Assembly (NCBI GenBank): GCA_963677245.1 | Contig: OY781921.1 | Span: 1,674,001-1,738,000 of the forward strand | From: Saccharicrinis sp963677245 | GTDB taxonomy: Bacteria > Bacteroidota > Bacteroidia > Bacteroidales > Marinilabiliaceae | DNA length: 64,000 bases | Direction: 5' to 3' | Shown: piece by piece, positions 36,019 through 45,351 of the stretch | Layout of the letters: the number at the start of each line of letters is the position of its first letter | Numbering within the stretch: the stretch's first letter is position 1 | Notes under the pieces: model-generated | The model's database searches: none | Seen by the model: the letters and a program-made list of their open reading frames with translations, nothing else | What the model was told of the DNA's origin: nothing | Position numbers and translations under genes: made by a program

Positions 36019-37488
36019 CTAAAGTGTACCCTTCACTTTTTTTCCTGCTGCATTCACTTGCATTTTACTGGTAAATTCAATGAAATGTGGAATTTTATAT
36101 GAGGCAAGTTTAGTGCTACAGAATTGCTTCACTTTATCTGAGTCTAGTTGGTCTACTGAATCATTCTTAACCAAAACTGCTTTTATAGCTTCTCCTAAAA
36201 CCTCATCTTCAACAGGGGTAATTGTACAATCAACAACACCTGGTATAGAAACAATCACTTCTTCAATTTCTTTAGGACTTACTCGCTTACCTCCAACTTT
36301 TATAATTTCCTTTTTTCTGGCTGCATGATAAATAAAACCGTCCTCGTCAACTTTTGCCAAATCACCTGTGTATAACCACCCGTCTTTTATCGTTTCGTTT
36401 GTAGCCTGTTCATCTTTATAATAACCAAGCATCACATTATTACCTTTTGCTCTAATTTCTCCTACCTCTCCTGGTTCTACCTTTGTTCCATCATCTTTTA
36501 CAACTTGCAATTCTACTCCCGGAATACCTTTACCTAGTGAGCCCAGTTTATCATTAAGTCTTTCCGAAGGTAAGTATGATAATCTTGCGGTTGCTTCTGT
36601 TTGGCCATACATTACAATAAATTCAGTAGAAGGAAAGGCTTCTTTAAATTCCTCGATGAAAACAGTATGTAGTTTACCCCCGGCCTGAGTTACATATCTC
36701 AAATGTGGTAAATCCATTGTTTTGAACGAATCGGACTTACGTAATAGTATTTGGAAATGACTTGGAACCCCTGCAAAACCAGTACACTTGTATTTTTTTA
36801 GATCATTGATTACAGATCCCAGGAATATGAAATTGTTATTTAAAACTATTTTTCCTTTTACTTTTAGATGTGTGTGTAATAAGGAAAGACCATAGCAATA
36901 AAAGAATGGTAAAACAACTTCCATTATGTCATCAGGAGTCAATTTTAAATACTCAATAATTGAAGATGTATTGGCAATTATATTTTTATGAGAAATCATT
37001 ACCCCTTTTGGAACCGAGGTTGACCCTGATGTATATATAATTTCCGCAAGGGTATCCTCATCGAAATTGTCATCCTGAATATAATTTGCGATCTCATTCT
37101 CAGCAAGTATTTTTCTGAAATCTTCATCATTCCATACTTCCCCTAGGTCAACTTTTATTCTGTTTTGAAGAAGTTTTGGCATTAAAGTCAATACAACTTC
37201 TGCCTGATCTTTAATATATTGTAAAGATTCTCCTTCTGTTGCCGGATTTAAAGGAATGACTACATTTCCGGACTTCATGATGGCTAGATAACAGACAATA
37301 AAAAAATTATTATTGGGAGACATTAGTATTATTTTTTTACCGGTTCCCAACTTATTCTTTAAGACTGTCGATAAAACAGCAACTTGCTGTTTAAGATTTT
37401 TAAATGACAATTCTTCCTTTTGTCCTAAAACAAATAATTCATCATCATTAACATCTGAAGGTAAAAGGTAATCAATACAATTCATCAT
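36019..37488 (-). CDS. AMP-forming acyl-CoA/acyl-ACP ligase
   Basis: An adenylate-forming enzyme of about 489 residues. I choose the start at 37488 because the longer in-frame form (from 37527) begins inside a terminator hairpin. The core motifs are EIIYTSGSTSVPKGVMISHKN (P-loop), VMYGQTEATARLSYLP, GWLYTGDLAKVDEDGFIYHAARKKEIIKVGGKRVSPKEIEEV, and a C-terminal Lys in NAAGKKVKGTL for thioester chemistry. It should activate a carboxylic acid as acyl-AMP and pass it to CoA or to the acyl carrier protein encoded three genes upstream. Similar ligases sit in exopolysaccharide clusters. The substrate is unknown; amino acid and fatty acid are both possible. Confidence 0.88.
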   Translation of the reverse strand: MMNCIDYLLPSDVNDDELFVLGQKEELSFKNLKQQVAVLSTVLKNKLGTGKKIILMSPNNNFFIVCYLAIMKSGNVVIPLNPATEGESLQYIKDQAEVVLTLMPKLLQNRIKVDLGEVWNDEDFRKILAENEIANYIQDDNFDEDTLAEIIYTSGSTSVPKGVMISHKNIIANTSSIIEYLKLTPDDIMEVVLPFFYCYGLSLLHTHLKVKGKIVLNNNFIFLGSVINDLKKYKCTGFAGVPSHFQILLRKSDSFKTMDLPHLRYVTQAGGKLHTVFIEEFKEAFPSTEFIVMYGQTEATARLSYLPSERLNDKLGSLGKGIPGVELQVVKDDGTKVEPGEVGEIRAKGNNVMLGYYKDEQATNETIKDGWLYTGDLAKVDEDGFIYHAARKKEIIKVGGKRVSPKEIEEVIVSIPGVVDCTITPVEDEVLGEAIKAVLVKNDSVDQLDSDKVKQFCSTKLASYKIPHFIEFTSKMQVNAAGKKVKGTL

Positions 37489-37520
37489 GCGCCGATTTAG
37501 AGGTTTGCTATTAAAAAAAT

Positions 37521-37546
37521 AAAACACCCTAAAAAATGGGCGTTTT
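37521..37546 (-). terminator. Terminator-like hairpin between nadE-like and ligase genes
   Basis: On the minus strand AAAACGCCC pairs with GGGTGTTTT (one G-U pair) and is followed by ATTTTTTT. It starts about 27 bases after the nadE-like stop and covers the 37527 ATG, which argues for the downstream start of the ligase and for partial termination within the block. Confidence 0.7.
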
Positions 37547-37572
37547 ATTTTTTAGTATACTATTAGGTTATA

Positions 37573-38586
37573 TTATGATACAGTCACCTTATCTTCAATA
37601 TAATAATGATGAAGCGGTGGTGTTCTTAAATACTCTGTAGTTTTCTTTTTTCGTGCAAAGTTTTTGTAGATATTTTCCACTTGTTCAGTAGTCATTTCCA
37701 TTACAGGAGCTACTTCTTCTGGTGTGTAATCATTTTCCCAGCCAAACCATAATAAGTCCATTTTTTCAAATGGCATTTGATAAAAGAATTCTTCCTGAGT
37801 TTGTTCTGCAGAATAAGTATCTGTAGTTGGTGTACGATCAATAATACCTTGTGGTACTCCTAGGTGTTTTGCAATTTGGTAAACCTGTGTTTTATACAAA
37901 TTACCAATTGGCATTACATCAGCAGCTCCATCTCCATATTTCACAAAAAATCCTTGCTGAACTTCGTGTTTATTTGGAGTTCCAATTACAGCATAATTCA
38001 ATGCTTCTGCATGAAAATATAACATATTCGCTCTACTCCGCTGCTTGAAATTTGACGCTGCAACAATTTGTAAATACTCTTTCATTGGTAGACGAGCCAT
38101 TTTTTCAGAACCATCTTTAAATGTTACTGCTGCAAAGTGTACTGGTGGCATATTTTTATTGACAAACTCCTCTGGAATTACCACTTTCATTTTATCTACA
38201 GTAGGGTCAAATTCAGGGATAACGCTTTTTACCGCATCATCTCTTCTTTGGTAACATCCAAATCCTTCTAGTGCTCCGCTTATGTTTTCAACAATGCTTT
38301 TTACACCAAAAGTATCTGCTAATTCTCGAGCTAAATTTTCACTTTCCGGACTAGAATCTGTTTCAGGTAACATTATTCCTAAAAGTTTTTCAGGACCAAA
38401 AGCTTTAGCTGCAATAGCTAATGTTGCAGAAGAATCAATACCTCCGCTTATTCCAATTACACCTCCAAAGCGTCGGAATCTTTTATAAACATCTTCTTTT
38501 AACTGATTACAGATTCCATCGATTACTTCATCAATATTATCAAGATGAAGTATGTCCTTTGAAAAGGGTTTACGGTTTAAACTCAT
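37573..38586 (-). CDS. NAD+ synthase-like ammonia-dependent amidating enzyme
   Basis: A 337-residue member of the NH3-dependent NAD synthase family (adenine-nucleotide alpha-hydrolase fold). The ATP pyrophosphatase loop is GVIGISGGIDSSATLAIA (SGGIDSS at 47-53), and ANMLYFHAEALNYAVIGTPNKHEVQQGFFVKYGDGAADVMPIGNLYKTQVYQIAKHLGVP carries the usual NadE acceptor-site features. There is no nitrilase/glutaminase domain. NadE proper makes NAD from deamido-NAD. Here it stands between an asparagine-synthase-like gene and an AMP ligase in a polysaccharide cluster, so it may be a specialised copy that amidates a carboxylate in the polymer pathway. A housekeeping role cannot be excluded. Confidence 0.82.
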   Translation of the reverse strand: MSLNRKPFSKDILHLDNIDEVIDGICNQLKEDVYKRFRRFGGVIGISGGIDSSATLAIAAKAFGPEKLLGIMLPETDSSPESENLARELADTFGVKSIVENISGALEGFGCYQRRDDAVKSVIPEFDPTVDKMKVVIPEEFVNKNMPPVHFAAVTFKDGSEKMARLPMKEYLQIVAASNFKQRSRANMLYFHAEALNYAVIGTPNKHEVQQGFFVKYGDGAADVMPIGNLYKTQVYQIAKHLGVPQGIIDRTPTTDTYSAEQTQEEFFYQMPFEKMDLLWFGWENDYTPEEVAPVMEMTTEQVENIYKNFARKKKTTEYLRTPPLHHYYIEDKVTVS

Positions 38587-38647
38587 ATGTCTACTTTTTT
38601 ATAGTTTATTGTATATGACACTATAGTCGTATAAACTGAAATGCCGA

Positions 38648-40627
38648 TTATTTATTAATATTTTCGCTGTAATAATTATTCATGACTACACCCTTTCGAA
38701 TCTCATGATCCTTAAGAGGCACATATTTATCAACATATAAGTCATGTAATATCTGAGTTGATAGCATACCCATCAGAGCCATATTATCTACTTCATTACT
38801 ACTAGGATTTTTCCTAAGTTTAGTCATCAACTTTTCAACTCCACCAGCATCAAAAATACCTGTATCTTTAACTTTAGCAGTTGACAACAGATTATCAACA
38901 AATCCACTTTTGTCATTTAATAATGCTTGTGCGATAGGTGCTCTATATGCTTGTTTTGGTCTTTTTAGGACAGATTGAGGAATGACATCCTTAACGACCT
39001 CTTTTAATAAATATTTCTCATTCAAACCTGATATTTTAAGATCATCAGGCAAGGTTGAACAAAACTCCATAATTCTATGATCAAGGAATGGATACCTTCC
39101 TTCTACCGAATTACCCATCGCTACTCTATCTCCCTGTGATGAAAGCAGATAACCCGACATAAATACATTTGACTCGATATATTGAGCTTTAGCTACAGGA
39201 GTATAATTTTTTACAGTATCACTAATCTTTGATTCATATTCTGCAACCCAATCTGTACCATTAATCTGGTTTTTATAATCCCCGGATAAAAAGTTTTTAA
39301 TCCTGCTGGTATTATTCCACCTTAAAAGGTGTGAATATGCTGGAGATTCTGATTCAGAAAGTTTATAACCAAAAAATAATTTTAATGCACTTGTTCCGGC
39401 ATCCTTAATTTGAGGTAAATAAGGATATAATTTCTTTAATAATAATGGTCTAATTTTAGAGTCTGGATATTTGGCCCAAAAATGACGTATTAAAGCCTCT
39501 TTAAAAATATTATATCCACCTAACATTTCATCGGCCCCTTCCCCTGTAATCACCACTTTTATATCATTATCTCTAACTAATTTAGATAGTTTATACATGG
39601 GAAAAGGTGCAGTACGCAAAACAGGAATCTCAGTATGCCAGATAACCTTTTCAAATAAATCTACGACATCTTCATTTTTAAATGAAACGGAATGATGTCT
39701 GGTATCAAAATGATCAGCGACTTCCTTTTGAAATATTGATTCATCAAAATCTTTTTCTTCAAAACCTATTGAAAATGTATTCAAAGCCTCTGGAAACATC
39801 TGTTTTATGAAGGCCGTTGTACTGGTAGAATCTATACCTCCGCTAAGGTAGGCTGCAACAGGCACATCTGCTCGCATCCTAAGCGATAAAGAATCTTTAA
39901 ACAAGTCTTTAAACTGATCTACTGCATCAGTTAAACTGATATCCTGTTTTTTATCGAAAGTTAATCTCCAATAAGGTTGAATTTTTAAGCTGCCATTTTT
40001 TATAATAGCAAAGTGTCCAGGTGGAACTTCAAAAACATCTTTAAAAGCGGTTTTAGGTGTTTGTGTTGTCCAGAAAGTAAACACCTGACTTAATCCTTCA
40101 GCTGCAATTTCTCTTGAAACCCCAGGAAATTCAAAAATAGCTTTAATCTCAGAAGAAAAAACAAATGAACCATTGCTCTCTGTATAAAATAATGGACGAA
40201 TACCCATTCTATCACGAGCTAAAAAAAGTTCATTCTCTTTCGTATCCCAAATACTAAAAGCAAACTGACCGTTTAGTTGACTTAAGCAATCCGGACCAAA
40301 TTCCTGATACATATGTAATACAACTTCGGTATCACAATTAGTTCGGAATTGATGTCCTCTTTTCTCCAGTTCTACTTTTAATTCCGGATAATTAAATACT
40401 TCCCCATTATAAGCAATCCAATAACGACCATCTGGAGTTTGCATAGGTTGTTGTCCCGAAGCTAAATCCACAATACTTAACCTAACGTTACCAATACATG
40501 CTCCGTCCGAAATATAAATACCACATTCATCAGGCCCCCTATGTTGGATCCTGGTAAGCATAGCATTTAATGTTCGTTCTGAATCAGCTAATATTTTGGA
40601 AGAAACAAATCCTGCAATTCCACACAT
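38648..40627 (-). CDS. Asparagine synthase-like glutamine amidotransferase (AsnB family)
   Basis: A 659-residue two-domain enzyme. The class II glutaminase domain starts at the N-terminal Cys2 (MCGIAGFV) and has RIQHRGPDECG and WIAYNGEVFNYPEL (about 30-85). The synthetase domain has AAYLSGGIDSTSTTAFIKQ near 258 (ATP pyrophosphatase loop), VVITGEGADEMLGGYN near 358, and GRYPFLDHRIMEF near 510. True asparagine synthesis is one option, but AsnB paralogues in O-antigen and capsule clusters amidate uronic acids or other carboxylates. The place between an acyl carrier protein gene and a NadE-like gene supports a specialised role. Its catalytic Cys and both ATP loops are intact. Confidence 0.9.
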   Translation of the reverse strand: MCGIAGFVSSKILADSERTLNAMLTRIQHRGPDECGIYISDGACIGNVRLSIVDLASGQQPMQTPDGRYWIAYNGEVFNYPELKVELEKRGHQFRTNCDTEVVLHMYQEFGPDCLSQLNGQFAFSIWDTKENELFLARDRMGIRPLFYTESNGSFVFSSEIKAIFEFPGVSREIAAEGLSQVFTFWTTQTPKTAFKDVFEVPPGHFAIIKNGSLKIQPYWRLTFDKKQDISLTDAVDQFKDLFKDSLSLRMRADVPVAAYLSGGIDSTSTTAFIKQMFPEALNTFSIGFEEKDFDESIFQKEVADHFDTRHHSVSFKNEDVVDLFEKVIWHTEIPVLRTAPFPMYKLSKLVRDNDIKVVITGEGADEMLGGYNIFKEALIRHFWAKYPDSKIRPLLLKKLYPYLPQIKDAGTSALKLFFGYKLSESESPAYSHLLRWNNTSRIKNFLSGDYKNQINGTDWVAEYESKISDTVKNYTPVAKAQYIESNVFMSGYLLSSQGDRVAMGNSVEGRYPFLDHRIMEFCSTLPDDLKISGLNEKYLLKEVVKDVIPQSVLKRPKQAYRAPIAQALLNDKSGFVDNLLSTAKVKDTGIFDAGGVEKLMTKLRKNPSSNEVDNMALMGMLSTQILHDLYVDKYVPLKDHEIRKGVVMNNYYSENINK

Positions 40628-40679
40628 AGTACAAACAATTTAGTTATCAGATTAATTCGTATTTCTTTTATAAAATATA

Positions 40680-40711
40680 GATGCGCTTAGCTGTAAACAG
40701 TTAAACGCATC
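40680..40711 (-). terminator. Hairpin after the acyl carrier protein gene
   Basis: On the minus strand GATGCGTTTAACTG pairs with CAGCTAAGCGCATC (14 bp, two wobbles, four-base loop), followed by TATATTTTAT. It begins 17 bases after the carrier-protein stop. It may be a partial terminator that gives more carrier protein than downstream enzymes. Confidence 0.65.
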
Positions 40712-40727
40712 TCTTATTTTATTTACT

Positions 40728-40970
40728 TTAAGCAGCTGCTGCTTGTTTCTTAGCAACAAAAGCTGCTATACGTTCAACACTACCAAAATTTTCCTCCTGA
40801 AGCTCGCTGTCATCTGTCACTACATTATACTCACTTTCCAAAAAGTTGATTAAGCCTAAAAGACCCATCGAATCAAAAATGCCCTCATCAAAAATCAGGG
40901 TTTCATCTTGAATAGTTGAAGGCTCAACAAACGCAGTTTCTGCAATAAAATTTCTAATTTGATCTTTCAT
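40728..40970 (-). CDS. Acyl carrier protein
   Basis: An 80-residue carrier protein. GIFDSMGLLGLINFLESEYNV holds the phosphopantetheine attachment site, Ser34, in the DSMG form of the usual DSL motif. The four-helix pattern and acidic composition match the family; an Ala/Lys tail (AAFVAKKQAAAA) follows. It is not next to fatty-acid genes, so it is a dedicated carrier. Being first in a block with an amidotransferase, a NadE-like enzyme and an AMP ligase, it probably carries an acyl or aminoacyl group activated by the ligase. A phosphopantetheinyl transferase is not present here. Confidence 0.88.
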   Translation of the reverse strand: MKDQIRNFIAETAFVEPSTIQDETLIFDEGIFDSMGLLGLINFLESEYNVVTDDSELQEENFGSVERIAAFVAKKQAAAA

Positions 40971-41654
40971 GTTTTATAAATTTGCTTTTCATGATTTAAA
41001 ACTACTTTTAGTAAGTCTATTACAATTCTTATTTGCATAATACTCTTAAAAATAGTTCTTAAACACAATTAGGTTTATTGATTAAATTAATTTGAATGAA
41101 AGATATGTTTTTTAGTTGTTCCACTAATCAATAGTTTGCCGAACGGTTTGAATTTATAGATTAACGAACAAAATGAACGGTGGAGTATTATGTATAACCC
41201 TATGCTAAATAAAGACATATAAAATACTTAAATAGAATTTTAAAATTTATGTTACCATTATTCAATTAAACTTTTATTATTTTCTACCACATTATTTATT
41301 AATAAATTGAATAAAGCAACATTTCTTCAATTTGCTTTAAAACGACAAATGCAAGCATTTTATAAAAACATTCCTTAAATTGGGTAAATATCAAGTGAAT
41401 TTTATTTTATTTCCAGACAATAATATAGTGAGCTCGCATAGACCGCCTGTTGACGAACGAATAATATTTAGTGACTAGCTGTCAATTTTTATTAATTAAA
41501 ATCACAAATAGGAAACATTAATTGAAAATATACGTTCAAAACAGAGAACTAACACAACATTTAATACACACACGCTGACAGCCTTATTTTTTTAAGGTAT
41601 TCCTAGAACAACAGCCAGGTAACATTAAACTAAAAATCTAAAAATTATTTAATT
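40971..41654. other. Long AT-rich divergent spacer
   Basis: A 684-bp gene-free region between the carrier-protein gene (minus) and the BNR-4 gene (plus). It is very AT-rich and contains no reading frame I trust, no strong terminator, and no full TAnnTTTG match on the proper strand for either gene. It is long enough to hold promoters and regulator sites for both sides of the exopolysaccharide locus. A JUMPstart/ops element was looked for and not seen. Confidence 0.5.
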
Positions 41655-43886
41655 ATGAAAAAGAAGGTTTTTTGGTTATTCTGTGGTTTATTGGTTTGTT
41701 CGTTTGGACATATTAAATCATCCAACAAATCAGTCAAGAATAATAACGATAAAGAAATAATTTCTTTATCAGGGGACAGTTATGAAAACACTAATCCTTC
41801 AAGTTTAAAAGCAGCACAAGCAAATGAAGATTCTGATATCCAGAGCACATTAATAGCCAGTGATGGTCGAAATGATGACATTCGACCAATGGCTGCCGGT
41901 GTTTACGATAAAGAAAGTAATAAAACCTATGCCGTCTACATGAATATGACAGGTGCAGGGGATGCTTATGTAATGACCTGTGACCATAACAACAACAACA
42001 CCTGGGATAAAGGGTATACTGCTGGTGTAGGAACTCAAGATGACAAACATAATTATCCGCAAATTGTATTACCGGATGATGGCAGACCTGTTATCATATT
42101 TGGAGCTCATAATATCCCTTTAAAAATTGCAAAAATGGATATTGCGGGAGATCCGAGCTCATGGACAACCAGAACTTTAGCTAAGGCTGATGATGGATCT
42201 TACCCAATGCCCATAAAATCACGCAACGGTGATATTTATGTTTTTTACCGCGTAACCGTTTCAAATGTGGTTAGGCCAATGTATTATATTAAAAGTACTG
42301 ACAATGGTGTAACTTGGAGTGACCCGATACTAGCAATAGAAAGAGTTGTTGATGTAGAAGGCTTTAGAGAAATATATGTGGGCATGATAACAGAAGAGCC
42401 ATATAGATACGGTGTAAACCAACGATTTCATTTTGCCTGGACTCTTGCTGGAGCCAGTATACCTGCAGGAAATCACGATTGGGCACGAGAAGGTTTATAT
42501 CATGCCTATTTTGAGCCAGCTACAGATACTTATTTTGCTGCTGATGGAACCTCACTTGGTTCTTCAATCGATGAAAATGACATGGATAAATATTGTGAAA
42601 TTGTTGCACCTCAAAGAGACCCATTACGAGAAGGATATATGGGATATGATCCCAAACTTGCTGTTAGTGAGAATGGCGATATTTTAGTTTGGGAATTTCA
42701 TGATGACGGTAGTTGGGAAGATGTAGTTCATTATTTTAATGGTTCATCCTGGCAAATTCAGGCAGGAAGTGGCTTATCCGTATACCCTAAAGGCATCGAT
42801 TATTTTAACGGAAAGCATTATTTTATTGGTAATTCAAGAAATAATAATTTCCAGGGAACTTCTGATAACGGCCAAAACTTTAACACAGACTTTAGATATA
42901 ATATGGTAGGTGCTCAATCAGGTGTTCCTACTATAACCATACCCATTCGGGAAGGACATCCTTCTGCCAGAATCTGGTCAAAAGAAACAACCGGAGAACC
43001 TACTAACGTTTGGATTGGTTCATTTACAGGTAGCGGAGTTGGAGTTCCGGCTTCTTTAAAAGCGGGTACTACAAAAGCAACCATAAACGAAGGTGAAATT
43101 ACAACTATTAATGTATATGTTTGTGATAATGTAGGTGGAGGATATGGAAGAGTTACCGATGCAACCAATGCCGTTACATTGGAAGTTGTATCTGGAAATG
43201 CTCAAATAACATCAGGAAATACAACAGCAGCCCAAGGAGGAAAAGCTTCATTTTCAATTAAAGGAGGAAGTTCTAATACTGTTTTTAGAGCGACATCTTC
43301 AGGATTAGAGTCAACCTATATTAATATTTATAGCAACTCAAACTCCACTTCAAATCCTCAGCTGGAAATCCTGTCTTACTCAACAGCAATGGTGACAGAT
43401 GTATTTAAAGCTGACTTTTTCTCTCCTTCAGCGACAAATATCTCTGTACAAATAGTAAATAGTGCAGATCAAGTAGTTGCTGAACAAACGGTTCTGGCTG
43501 CAGTAGGAAATGATAACAGCGTAAGTTTTGATGTCTCTACTCTTGCTGGAGGAGATTATACTTTACAATTATCTGACAACTCTTCTATAGTTAGCTGTGG
43601 ATTTAGTAAGAAAGAATTATTCAAGGATATTGTTCTAAATAAATCATTCCCTAATCCAACTCCTGACTTATTTGCTATGGAAATTACCTGTTCCAAAAAT
43701 ATGCCTTTACCTATTGCTGTTTATGATGAATTTAATCAAATCGTAATGGAAGAGGAATACTTTGTTGTAAATGGTATTAATAAAGTCGTATTGGATTTAT
43801 CGAACTTACCTTCAGGATTATACAAAGTAACTCTTAACTATGCAACTTCTAATGAAATTACTACTGAAGTAACTAAAATTGAATAA
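41655..43886 (+). CDS. Secreted BNR-4-type beta-propeller protein with T9SS sorting domain
   Basis: A 743-residue extracellular protein. A signal peptide (1-22) is followed by a beta-propeller region at about 50-440 that resembles BNR-4 repeat proteins (IRPMAAGVYDKESNKTYAVYM, CDHNNNNTWDKG, HNYPQIVLPDDGRPVIIFGAH, YYIKSTDNGVTWSDP). An Ig-like domain lies at about 455-555, one beta-sandwich module (LEILSYSTAMVTDVFKADFFSP) at about 570-655, and a T9SS sorting domain (KSFPNPTPDLFAMEI) at about 665-743. BNR-4 propellers include ulvan-lyase-like and sialidase-like enzymes, so it may cut or bind a polysaccharide. A close relative is at 53502-56210. The place in an exopolysaccharide locus suggests it acts on the cell's own polymer. 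Confidence 0.82.
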   Translation: MKKKVFWLFCGLLVCSFGHIKSSNKSVKNNNDKEIISLSGDSYENTNPSSLKAAQANEDSDIQSTLIASDGRNDDIRPMAAGVYDKESNKTYAVYMNMTGAGDAYVMTCDHNNNNTWDKGYTAGVGTQDDKHNYPQIVLPDDGRPVIIFGAHNIPLKIAKMDIAGDPSSWTTRTLAKADDGSYPMPIKSRNGDIYVFYRVTVSNVVRPMYYIKSTDNGVTWSDPILAIERVVDVEGFREIYVGMITEEPYRYGVNQRFHFAWTLAGASIPAGNHDWAREGLYHAYFEPATDTYFAADGTSLGSSIDENDMDKYCEIVAPQRDPLREGYMGYDPKLAVSENGDILVWEFHDDGSWEDVVHYFNGSSWQIQAGSGLSVYPKGIDYFNGKHYFIGNSRNNNFQGTSDNGQNFNTDFRYNMVGAQSGVPTITIPIREGHPSARIWSKETTGEPTNVWIGSFTGSGVGVPASLKAGTTKATINEGEITTINVYVCDNVGGGYGRVTDATNAVTLEVVSGNAQITSGNTTAAQGGKASFSIKGGSSNTVFRATSSGLESTYINIYSNSNSTSNPQLEILSYSTAMVTDVFKADFFSPSATNISVQIVNSADQVVAEQTVLAAVGNDNSVSFDVSTLAGGDYTLQLSDNSSIVSCGFSKKELFKDIVLNKSFPNPTPDLFAMEITCSKNMPLPIAVYDEFNQIVMEEEYFVVNGINKVVLDLSNLPSGLYKVTLNYATSNEITTEVTKIE

Positions 43887-43900
43887 TACACTTTAATCAT

Positions 43901-43937
43901 AAAAAAAGCCTTAATTCTCAGAATTAAGGCTTTTTTT
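43901..43937. terminator. Bidirectional intrinsic terminator
   Basis: AAAAAAAGCCTTAATTCT pairs with GAATTAAGGCTTTTTTT around a short loop (perfect 15-bp core), serving the BNR-4 gene on the plus strand and the hydrolase on the minus strand. Confidence 0.93.
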
Positions 43938-43953
43938 ATGTGCTTATTGGTAA

Positions 43954-45210
43954 TTATTTATTTACAATTAACTTATTTGAGTATACATTTGATCCATAAG
44001 TAACAACTGAGATAAACAATCCTGACTTATTAATTACGGAGTTCATATCAAATTTCATTTCTGAACTTAAATCAGATCCATTTACAATAGAGCTATATAT
44101 CTCCCTTCCAGTTAAATCAATTATTGACAACTTTGCGTCACCAATTATTTCTGTCGGTGATGAAACTAATTTCAAACACAACTCACAAGAATTTTGGTTA
44201 TAATAGGTAACAAATTCAGCTCCTTCCTTTACATCCATTAAGTTAGTAGTAAAATCCAAACTGTTAATCCATGTTTCGCACTGTGTTGTCCATTGTGCAA
44301 ATTCAGTATCCGATTCTCTTATCTTACAAATTCCAATACCATGTCTACCATCTCCATACAAATGAATTTCCGAACTCACTCCTGCATCTATACATGCTTG
44401 ATTATAACGCACACTATTTTCGCTATCTACTGAACCATCACTTTCTGCAGTCCCCATAAAAGCTGGCGGACAATTACTATCCACATGCATATAAGTTGAA
44501 AATTCATTAATTAATTCCGTTGTAACGCTACCTAACAAATTACTGCGCGCTCCATCATGTGTAATATCATCTTCCATACTAATTAAGGCATACATCATAA
44601 CTACAAAATCAGGACGCGCACTTACATCGTCAATCTGATCAATACGTGAATAAACACTCTTATCATACATAGTAGCAAGAGATGAAGCTACATGTCCACC
44701 TGCAGAAAAACCCATAATCCCAATCTTATTAGATGCCAATCCCCATGTTGTAGCATTATATCTGATTGTTCTTACTGCTCTTTGTGCATCCTGTAAAGGA
44801 ACATCTTGCTGGTTGTCATGACCATCCTCTGGCAATCTGTATTTTAAGACAAAGGCAGTAATTCCAATAGTATTTAGCCATTCTGCGACATCAGTCCCTT
44901 CTACATCATAAGAAAGATCTGAATAACCTCCTCCCGGACAAATGATTACTGAAATTCCGTTTGGTGTTTCAGGAAAAAACGGTACAATTTCGGTTTCTGT
45001 AACATTCGTAACTTTTCTGTCTAATGTACAGCTATAAGTAGGAGTTCTTGAGTTTAAACCCTCTGTTATACTTAGACTTTCTGAACCAGGACCTGGCCCT
45101 CCCCAAACTTTAATCGGATCTGTTGGCGTAGCCGCCCAAAGCCAATTATTCATTGCTAAAAATGCAATAACAATAGCTAATGTTTTAAGTTGTGTTTGTT
45201 GATTCTTCAT
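43954..45210 (-). CDS. Secreted alpha/beta-hydrolase esterase with T9SS sorting domain
   Basis: A 418-residue secreted esterase of the acetylxylan-esterase/BD-FAE-like group. A signal peptide ends LWAAT (about 27). ISVIICPGGGYSDLSYD (86-102) gives the oxyanion HGGG-like loop, GIMGFSAGGH has the nucleophile Ser169, SDGSVDSENSV supplies the probable Asp, and LYGDGRHGIGI the catalytic His. The last 80 residues form a T9SS sorting domain without the common PNP start (LKLVSSPTEIIGDAKLSIIDLTGREIYSS). It should remove acetyl or other acyl groups from a polysaccharide outside the cell. It converges on the BNR-4 gene, with a shared terminator. Confidence 0.88.
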   Translation of the reverse strand: MKNQQTQLKTLAIVIAFLAMNNWLWAATPTDPIKVWGGPGPGSESLSITEGLNSRTPTYSCTLDRKVTNVTETEIVPFFPETPNGISVIICPGGGYSDLSYDVEGTDVAEWLNTIGITAFVLKYRLPEDGHDNQQDVPLQDAQRAVRTIRYNATTWGLASNKIGIMGFSAGGHVASSLATMYDKSVYSRIDQIDDVSARPDFVVMMYALISMEDDITHDGARSNLLGSVTTELINEFSTYMHVDSNCPPAFMGTAESDGSVDSENSVRYNQACIDAGVSSEIHLYGDGRHGIGICKIRESDTEFAQWTTQCETWINSLDFTTNLMDVKEGAEFVTYYNQNSCELCLKLVSSPTEIIGDAKLSIIDLTGREIYSSIVNGSDLSSEMKFDMNSVINKSGLFISVVTYGSNVYSNKLIVNK

Positions 45211-45351
45211 ATCACTTGTTAGTTTTGAGTTTTAATATTGATTTATATCTTAAGATGTATAGAGAACAGCGAATGTAAGTATATGTTTAGCTTTATAAAA
45301 AAATGACACTTAAGTTAAGGTTAAATATTGGATTATAACAATATTCTAAGA

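Noticed and set aside
37489..37527. 13-residue N-terminal extension of the AMP ligase
   Set aside because: The extension overlaps the terminator hairpin after the NadE-like gene and has no family support.
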